DNA of 58,127 nt from Helicobacteraceae bacterium (GTDB lineage: Bacteria; Campylobacterota; Campylobacteria; Campylobacterales; Sulfurimonadaceae): NCBI GenBank assembly GCA_015493495.1, contig WGDB01000103.1:1-58127 (forward strand), in the 5' to 3' direction. Below are positions 53,003 through 58,127 of the stretch, piece after piece. A program made the position numbers and the translations under genes. Below the pieces are notes generated by a model, which made no database searches, was not told where the DNA came from, and saw only the letters and a program-made list of their open reading frames with translations. Each line of letters starts with the position of its first letter. Positions within the stretch are counted from its first letter, which is position 1.

Positions 53003-54205
53003 ATGAACTTTAAAGCTTTGGCAGAGAAATATCAGACCCCACTTTATGTGTACGATCTTGATGAGATGAGTGCGCAGTATGAGTCGCTCAAAAATGCTTT
53101 TAAGGGTCGTAAAGCGATCTTGGCATATGCAGTAAAAGCCAACTCAAACCTAAGTGTTGTTCGCCACTTTGCAAAACTGGGTGCAGGGGCGGACTGTGTC
53201 TCTATTGGTGAAGTACGACGTGCTTTTTTAGCAGGTATCCCAAAATACAAGATCATCTTTTCTGGTGTAGGTAAAGCAGATGCTGAGATCCGCGAAGCTT
53301 TAGAGTCTGACATCCTTTATATCAACCTCGAGAGTGATGGTGAATTGGAACGTGTTGAGATGATCGCCAAAGCGCTTGATGTCAAAGCCCGTATCAGTAT
53401 TCGTGTTAACCCAAACATCGATCCTAAAACACACCCTTATATCTCAACAGGACTTCATGCTAACAAGTTTGGAGTAGACATAAACACTGCAAAGCGTATG
53501 TATATCCGTGCTAAAAACTCTGAGCACTTAGACCCTGTAGGGATCCATTCTCATATTGGTTCACAACTTACAGAGATCGATCCTATCAGAGAAGCTTCAG
53601 AAATCGTTGCTGACTTGGTCCGTTCTTTGCAAGCCATAGATATTGAACTGAAGTTCTTTGATATTGGCGGTGGTCTGGGTATAAAATACGACAATGAGAC
53701 AACGATTGATCCTTACGAATATGGACAGGCGATATTAGGGACATTAACGGGTCTTGATATTACCGTGATCGGTGAGCCGGGACGATACCTGACTGCCAAT
53801 GCTGGGTACTTTTTAACTAAAGTCATGTACGAAAAAAGAAATGATGACAAACGTTTTGTAATCGTGGATGGTGCGATGAACGACTTGATCCGTCCAAGCC
53901 TTTACAATGCCTACCATTTTGTAGAAGCGATTGACACAGAGGGTGAGAAGAGTAAGGCGGACATTGTAGGTCCTGTCTGTGAAAGTGGTGACTTCTTGGC
54001 TAAAGATTATGAACTTCCGGCTTTAGAACATGACGATCTGCTTGTAGTGCATAGCGCGGGTGCTTATGGATTTGGCATGGGAAGTAACTATAACACCCGT
54101 GGACGTTCTGCTGAAGTAGCTGTTGAAGGTGGCGAAGATCGTTTGATCCGCAGACGTGAGACTTTCGAAGACCTGATAGCACTAGAAAAAGAATTTTTAG
54201 ACTAA
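53003..54205 (+). CDS. lysA: Diaminopimelate decarboxylase
   Basis: A 400-residue PLP enzyme for the last step of lysine synthesis. The PLP lysine is in LAYAVKANSNLSVVRH (about 40-55). It also has GIHSHIGSQLTE, FFDIGGGLGIKY (PLP phosphate loop), VIGEPGRYLTANAGYF and VCESGDFLAKDYELP with the active-site Cys. The length is normal. Following the Campylobacter order, pheA comes next, without the small hydrolase gene found there. Confidence 0.95.
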   Translation: MNFKALAEKYQTPLYVYDLDEMSAQYESLKNAFKGRKAILAYAVKANSNLSVVRHFAKLGAGADCVSIGEVRRAFLAGIPKYKIIFSGVGKADAEIREALESDILYINLESDGELERVEMIAKALDVKARISIRVNPNIDPKTHPYISTGLHANKFGVDINTAKRMYIRAKNSEHLDPVGIHSHIGSQLTEIDPIREASEIVADLVRSLQAIDIELKFFDIGGGLGIKYDNETTIDPYEYGQAILGTLTGLDITVIGEPGRYLTANAGYFLTKVMYEKRNDDKRFVIVDGAMNDLIRPSLYNAYHFVEAIDTEGEKSKADIVGPVCESGDFLAKDYELPALEHDDLLVVHSAGAYGFGMGSNYNTRGRSAEVAVEGGEDRLIRRRETFEDLIALEKEFLD

Positions 54206-54224
54206 AAGAGCAAAAGGATAAGGC

Positions 54225-55322
54225 ATGAGAAGAGACGAACTGATAACTTTAGATGACTGTCGTAAAGAGATAGATAGACTCGATGAAGCCTTGTTGGATC
54301 TTTTAAATGAGCGTATGCGTGTGGTTGAACGTGTGGGTGAGATCAAACATGACACCGGTGGGGCCATCTACCGTCCTGAACGTGAAAAAGCGATCATCGA
54401 GAGACTGAGTTCCAAGTCAAAAGCAGATGGTGGTCTCTTGAATGAAGCCGCGATCGAAGCACTCTATTTGGAGATCTTTGCAGTCTCTCGTAATCTTGAG
54501 TTACCAGAACGCATCGCTTACTTAGGACCAGAAGGAAGCTTTACGCACCAGGCAGCAGAGTCACGTTTTGGCGCGATGAGTGATTATCTTAGTGTCGGTT
54601 CGATTCACTCTGTTTTTAGGACGGTTGAGTCGGGTCGTGCGAAGTTTGGTGTAGTACCTATAGAGAACTCACGTGATGGTATCGTAGGTGAGACCTTGGA
54701 CCTTCTTGCCAAAAGTTCTATTAAAATTGTTGCTGAACTTTATATGCCGATCCATATGTCTTTTGCGACCAAGGCAGAACACTTTAAAGACATCAAACGT
54801 ATCTACTCTAAAGACAAGGGTTTTGGTCAGTGCCGTGAGTTTTTGCAACTGCATGAGCTGCTTCACATTGAGCAGATCCCTGTGGAGTCAACGGCCAAGG
54901 CTGCGATACTCGCCTCTGAGGACCCTGAGTCTGCGGCCATCTGTAGTCATATTGCCGCAAAGCTTTATGGTGTGCCTACGATGTTTGAAAACATCGAAGA
55001 TGTCCATGACAACACAACACGCTTCTTTATCTTGAGTGACTTCAAAAATGGACAGAGTGGTCAGGACAAGACCTCTCTTTTTGTACGTCTTAAAGATGCT
55101 GACAAGTCCGGTGCTTTGGTGAACTTCTTGAGTGATTTTGAAGCAGAAAGCATTAACATGAGCAAGATCGAGTCTCGTCCAGCACATGATGAAAGTGGTT
55201 TTGCTTACTGGTTCTTTATGGATATTTATGGACATATAGAAGATGACAATGTTCAAAAAATTATGACAAAGCATGGTGATGAGATCACCTGTCTGGGTTC
55301 GTATGTAAAAGGTGAAATATGA
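54225..55322 (+). CDS. pheA: Bifunctional chorismate mutase/prephenate dehydratase
   Basis: A 365-residue protein. The AroQ-type mutase domain is at about 1-95 (DDCRKEIDRLDEALLDLLNERMRVVERVGEIKH and RPEREKAIIERL). The prephenate dehydratase domain is at about 97-275 (YLGPEGSFTHQAAESRFG, VVPIENSRDGIVGETLDLL, DVHDNTTRFFIL). The ACT regulatory domain is at about 285-365 (KTSLFVRLKDADKSGALVNFLSDF, then SKIESRP). The ACT domain implies feedback control by phenylalanine. It overlaps hisC by 4 bp. Confidence 0.95.
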   Translation: MRRDELITLDDCRKEIDRLDEALLDLLNERMRVVERVGEIKHDTGGAIYRPEREKAIIERLSSKSKADGGLLNEAAIEALYLEIFAVSRNLELPERIAYLGPEGSFTHQAAESRFGAMSDYLSVGSIHSVFRTVESGRAKFGVVPIENSRDGIVGETLDLLAKSSIKIVAELYMPIHMSFATKAEHFKDIKRIYSKDKGFGQCREFLQLHELLHIEQIPVESTAKAAILASEDPESAAICSHIAAKLYGVPTMFENIEDVHDNTTRFFILSDFKNGQSGQDKTSLFVRLKDADKSGALVNFLSDFEAESINMSKIESRPAHDESGFAYWFFMDIYGHIEDDNVQKIMTKHGDEITCLGSYVKGEI

Positions 55323-56413
55323 AGTTTAATGCACTCTTAGATGATATTGTCAGTTATGAGGCCGGTAAGCCGATAGAGCTTGTTGTACGTGACTTTGGTA
55401 TAGCGAGTAAAGATGTGGTGAAACTGGCAAGTAATGAAAACCCTTATGGTTGTTCTCCCAAGGTTCAAGAGGCAGTCTCCAAGATTGTCGCCAACATGGC
55501 GCTTTATCCGGATGACTCCATGATGAACCTAAAAGCAGCGCTCTCCAAGAAGTTTGATGTTGCTGAAAATGAACTTGTGATCGGCGCGGGTAGTGATCAG
55601 GTAATTGAGTTCGCTATCCATGCTAAAGCTTCAAAAGGCTCTAAGATCTTGATGAACTCCATCACATTTGCGATGTATGAGATCTATGCCAAGCAGGTGG
55701 GTGCAGAGATCGTTCGTACAAGCTCTCGTGAACATGATCTTGAAGAGTTTTATGAGCTTTATCTCGAACACAGACCAGAGATCATCTTTATCTGTACACC
55801 GAACAACCCAACAGGTGATGCTATTGATGCCAAGGCACTTGATGACTTTTTAAAAAAGATCGATAGTGAGACCTTAGTAGTGATAGATGGTGCTTATATG
55901 GAGTATACAGCCTTTAAAGATGCCAGTAAATCGGTGACACCTAAAGCTTTGATAACAAGTTATGACAATGTACTCTATCTCGGAACATTCTCTAAGGCTT
56001 ATGGCCTTGGTGGTATGCGTGTTGGTTACGGGATTTCCAGACCGGACATTATCAAAGCTTTTTACAAACTACGCCCACCTTTTAACATTACGACCTTGAC
56101 CTTGGAAGCCGCAACAGTAGCGCTCGACGACGAGGCTTTTGTTCAAGAGTGTATTGCTAAAAATTTCGATGAGATGGGCCGTTATAATGATTTTGCTGCG
56201 ACACATGGGCTTGAGGCGATAGAGAGCTTCACAAACTTTGTGACGCTTGTCTTTGATGAAAAGCGAAGTGCCTCATCACTTGCGCAGTCACTCTTAGAAC
56301 AGGGAATGATCGTTCGTGATCTTAAAGGCTATGGGCTTAATGCTATTCGTGTGACCATTGGAACGCCTGCTCAAAACAGCCGCTTTTTTGAGTTGGCAGA
56401 GGTCCTCCTCTAA
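55319..56413 (+). CDS. hisC: Histidinol-phosphate aminotransferase
   Basis: A 364-residue class I/II PLP aminotransferase. It has KLASNENPYGCSPKVQEAV (about 36-54), NELVIGAGSDQVIEF, FICTPNNPTGDAID (about 158-171), VVIDGAYMEYT and the PLP Lys in LGTFSKAYGLGGMRVGY (about 219-235). The normal length is about 365. ATGA overlap with pheA suggests coupled synthesis, and the close pheA-hisC pair also hints at aromatic aminotransferase activity. Confidence 0.94.
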   Translation: MKFNALLDDIVSYEAGKPIELVVRDFGIASKDVVKLASNENPYGCSPKVQEAVSKIVANMALYPDDSMMNLKAALSKKFDVAENELVIGAGSDQVIEFAIHAKASKGSKILMNSITFAMYEIYAKQVGAEIVRTSSREHDLEEFYELYLEHRPEIIFICTPNNPTGDAIDAKALDDFLKKIDSETLVVIDGAYMEYTAFKDASKSVTPKALITSYDNVLYLGTFSKAYGLGGMRVGYGISRPDIIKAFYKLRPPFNITTLTLEAATVALDDEAFVQECIAKNFDEMGRYNDFAATHGLEAIESFTNFVTLVFDEKRSASSLAQSLLEQGMIVRDLKGYGLNAIRVTIGTPAQNSRFFELAEVLL

Positions 56414-56419
56414 AACAAG

Positions 56420-57352
56420 ATGTCTTCTTATCTTGGGGTGTTAAAACAGCGTGTTGTACAACACTTTAAATCGAGTGTGCTTTTTTTGGGAGCACTCCTG
56501 TTTTTACTGCTTTATCTCACCTCTCTACTCTCCAAAAGTACAACGATCACTGATCCGTTTTTTGATCTTTTTATCTATATACTCTACTTTTTTTTGGTAC
56601 TGATCCTAGCAAGTGCAGCACTGCTGTCATATCTTTACTTGGAAGATCCTGATCCTGTTGTTTTACTTGAACCCAAACTCTTAGTCAAGAGTGAAGAAGT
56701 TGTAGAGAAGAGTAGTGTGTTGGAAAGAGTGGAAGATGAAGTGTTAGATGAAAAAGCGCCTTATCTTTTGTGGCTGGAAAAGATAAAAATGGTAGATGCT
56801 TTTAAAAGTAAAAACGATAAAGGTTTCCGAAGTTTTGAAGGATTGACAGTTGAAAATTCTCTTAGCTTTTTAAGAGCACAACAGCCTCAACTGGCACTAC
56901 TCATCTTAATGCATCTGGAACCATCCTATCAGCATACCCTTTTTGAGGGTTTGACAGAGACAGAGCAGCAGAAGTTTCTCTCTTTGGCAGAAGTGTCTAA
57001 AGCACCAAAAAGAGAGAGCCTCGATCTTATAGAGAGATTTTTGGAACGTACATTTAACCCCTTGGCAGATGCTTGTAGTTACTTAAGAGGACTGGAAGAC
57101 CAAGGTCTGCGTGTATTACTTAAAGCGGTAGATAAAAAAGAGCTTATGTTTGCGCTAAAGGGTGCAACAAAAGAGTTGCAAGAGAAGTTCTTTGCTAACA
57201 TGTCACCAAAAGCTTCGGCTGAGTTTCAGAGGGTTATGGATGCTTTCAGACAAACAGACCAGCAAATAAGTACACAAGCGATTAAAAACCTCTATCTCTT
57301 AGCACAACAACTAAGAGAAGATGGTAGAATTCGCACAAGAAAAGAAGTATAG
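56420..57352 (+). CDS. Membrane-anchored FliG-like protein (flagellar motor remnant?)
   Basis: A 310-residue protein with two transmembrane helices at about 17-38 and 46-73, a charged linker (about 75-130), then a FliG-like region. NSLSFLRAQQPQLALLILMHLEPSYQHTL (about 148-176) matches the FliG N-domain 'E.PQ..A..L..L.P' pattern. LLKAVDKKELMFALKGATKELQEKFFANMSPKASAEF (about 237-273) matches the FliG NM/C pattern 'ALKGA.E...EKFF.NMS.RA'. FliG itself has no membrane helices. It sits between hisC and dxs, where Campylobacter has fliF-fliG-fliH, so I read it as a reduced or repurposed FliF/FliG derivative. It starts 6 bp after hisC. Confidence 0.7.
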   Translation: MSSYLGVLKQRVVQHFKSSVLFLGALLFLLLYLTSLLSKSTTITDPFFDLFIYILYFFLVLILASAALLSYLYLEDPDPVVLLEPKLLVKSEEVVEKSSVLERVEDEVLDEKAPYLLWLEKIKMVDAFKSKNDKGFRSFEGLTVENSLSFLRAQQPQLALLILMHLEPSYQHTLFEGLTETEQQKFLSLAEVSKAPKRESLDLIERFLERTFNPLADACSYLRGLEDQGLRVLLKAVDKKELMFALKGATKELQEKFFANMSPKASAEFQRVMDAFRQTDQQISTQAIKNLYLLAQQLREDGRIRTRKEV

Positions 57353-57359
57353 GACAGGC

Positions 57360-58127
57360 ATGGACATATCATCATACACATTAGATGAACTGCAGACACT
57401 GTGTGGTGATATTCGTGAACGTATTTTAGAAGTCGTCAGTACTAATGGGGGCCATCTCAGCTCTACTCTTGGGGCGACAGAACTTATTGTTGCAATGCAC
57501 AAGGTCTTTGACTCTAAAAAAGATCCCTTTATCTTCGATGTCTCTCATCAAGCTTACGCACACAAACTCATCACAGACCGTTGGGATGACTTTAGTACCC
57601 TGCGACAGTTTGATGGTCTCTGCGGTTATACCAAGCCTTCAGAGTCAGAAGATGACTTTTTTGTTGCAGGACACAGCTCAACTTCGATCTCTTTAGGTGT
57701 CGGTGCGGCAAAGGCGATAGCACTTAAAGGCGAAGAGGGACAACGTATACCGGTGGCCATGATCGGTGATGGTTCTATCACTGCCGGTATGGCCTTTGAA
57801 GCGATGAATGAATTAGGTGACCGTAAATACCCTATGGTGATCATCCTAAACGATAATGAGATGAGTATTGCCAAGCCTATTGGTGCACTTTCTCGGATCT
57901 TGACCTCGACAATGGCAAGCCCTTTTTATCAGAAGTTTCGTAAAAAAACAGAGTCCTTTGTGGACAACTTCGGTGAGGGTGCCCACTATATGGCCAAGCG
58001 TTTTGAGGAGTCTTTCAAACTGATTACTCCTGGGATCTTGTTTGAAGAGTTAGGTATAGAGTATATTGGTCCGGTTGACGGTCATAATCTTGAGGTCTTG
58101 ATCGAGACTTTTGAAAAAGCGAAGGCA
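57360..58127 (+). CDS. dxs: 1-deoxy-D-xylulose-5-phosphate synthase (5' part)
   Basis: The first 256 codons of DXS, open at the right edge; the full protein is about 600-640 residues. It has LSSTLGATELIVAMHKVF, IFDVSHQAYAHKLIT (the DVGHQ equivalent with Ser), FVAGHSSTSISLGVGAAKA (the GHSSTSIS motif) and the thiamine-diphosphate site MIGDGSITAGMAFEAMNELG...ILNDNEMSI (about 139-169). It makes the first intermediate of the MEP isoprenoid pathway. GACAGGC precedes the ATG. Confidence 0.95.
   Translation, partial: MDISSYTLDELQTLCGDIRERILEVVSTNGGHLSSTLGATELIVAMHKVFDSKKDPFIFDVSHQAYAHKLITDRWDDFSTLRQFDGLCGYTKPSESEDDFFVAGHSSTSISLGVGAAKAIALKGEEGQRIPVAMIGDGSITAGMAFEAMNELGDRKYPMVIILNDNEMSIAKPIGALSRILTSTMASPFYQKFRKKTESFVDNFGEGAHYMAKRFEESFKLITPGILFEELGIEYIGPVDGHNLEVLIETFEKAKA

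Overview
The window (about 42% GC by eye) comes from the chromosome of a Campylobacterota (epsilonproteobacterial) chemolithotroph, most likely Sulfurovum-like or a relative. The reasons are the Campylobacter-type gene order rplY-pth-lptF/G-lysA-pheA-hisC-...-dxs, the 14/15-gene nuo operon with non-canonical NuoE/NuoF replacements and two NuoG genes, and family-level sequence resemblance throughout. No rRNA, tRNA, CRISPR, transposase or integrase gene was found.

Layout. (1) 1-3111: a string of small unrelated same-strand ORFs, each followed by an imperfect palindrome of 66-102 bp with the architecture of an integron attC site. I read this as a cassette array without a visible integrase. (2) 3350-6517: clpS-clpA-aat, a complete bacterial N-degron module (aminoacyl tagging, adaptor, unfoldase) in one operon. 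(3) 6603-18834: a biosynthetic cluster of the dialkylresorcinol/aryl-polyene class. It holds three acyl carrier proteins, DarA- and DarB-like condensing enzymes, two ketosynthase/degenerate-partner pairs, two hotdog dehydratases, a BtrH-domain protein, an O-methyltransferase and an ABC-2 exporter. It has no ketoreductase, ammonia-lyase or acyl-AMP ligase of its own. (4) 18831-23088: an HD-GYP response regulator, an aldo/keto reductase, a small lipoprotein, a structured intergenic repeat and nfo. (5) 23123-29742: a fatty-acid acquisition locus with a VolA-like lipase lipoprotein, two FadL porins and a FadD-type ligase. (6) 29853-31589: an AAA+ ATPase with an altered Walker B, followed by a second copy of the structured repeat.

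(7) 32468-49874: respiratory complex I, nuoABCD-(E')-(F')-G1-G2-HIJKLMN. The F position holds a fusion of a NuoF-type Fe-S domain with a GltD/NfnB-like flavoprotein, so the electron donor is probably not NADH bound at a canonical NuoF. (8) 49968-58127: a DUF1439-like secreted protein, then the housekeeping block rplY, pth, an lptF/G-type permease, lysA, pheA, hisC, a membrane-anchored FliG-like protein and the start of dxs. In Campylobacter jejuni the hisC-dxs interval is occupied by fliF-fliG-fliH. Here a single 310-residue FliG-like membrane protein sits there, which looks like a relic or repurposed piece of a lost flagellar motor.

The most notable points are the attC cassette array, the divergent dialkylresorcinol-type cluster, the FliG-like remnant at the flagellar locus, the chimeric complex I input subunit, and the paired ~450-520 bp structured intergenic repeats. 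Function assignments rest on motif recognition by eye; no database search was run.
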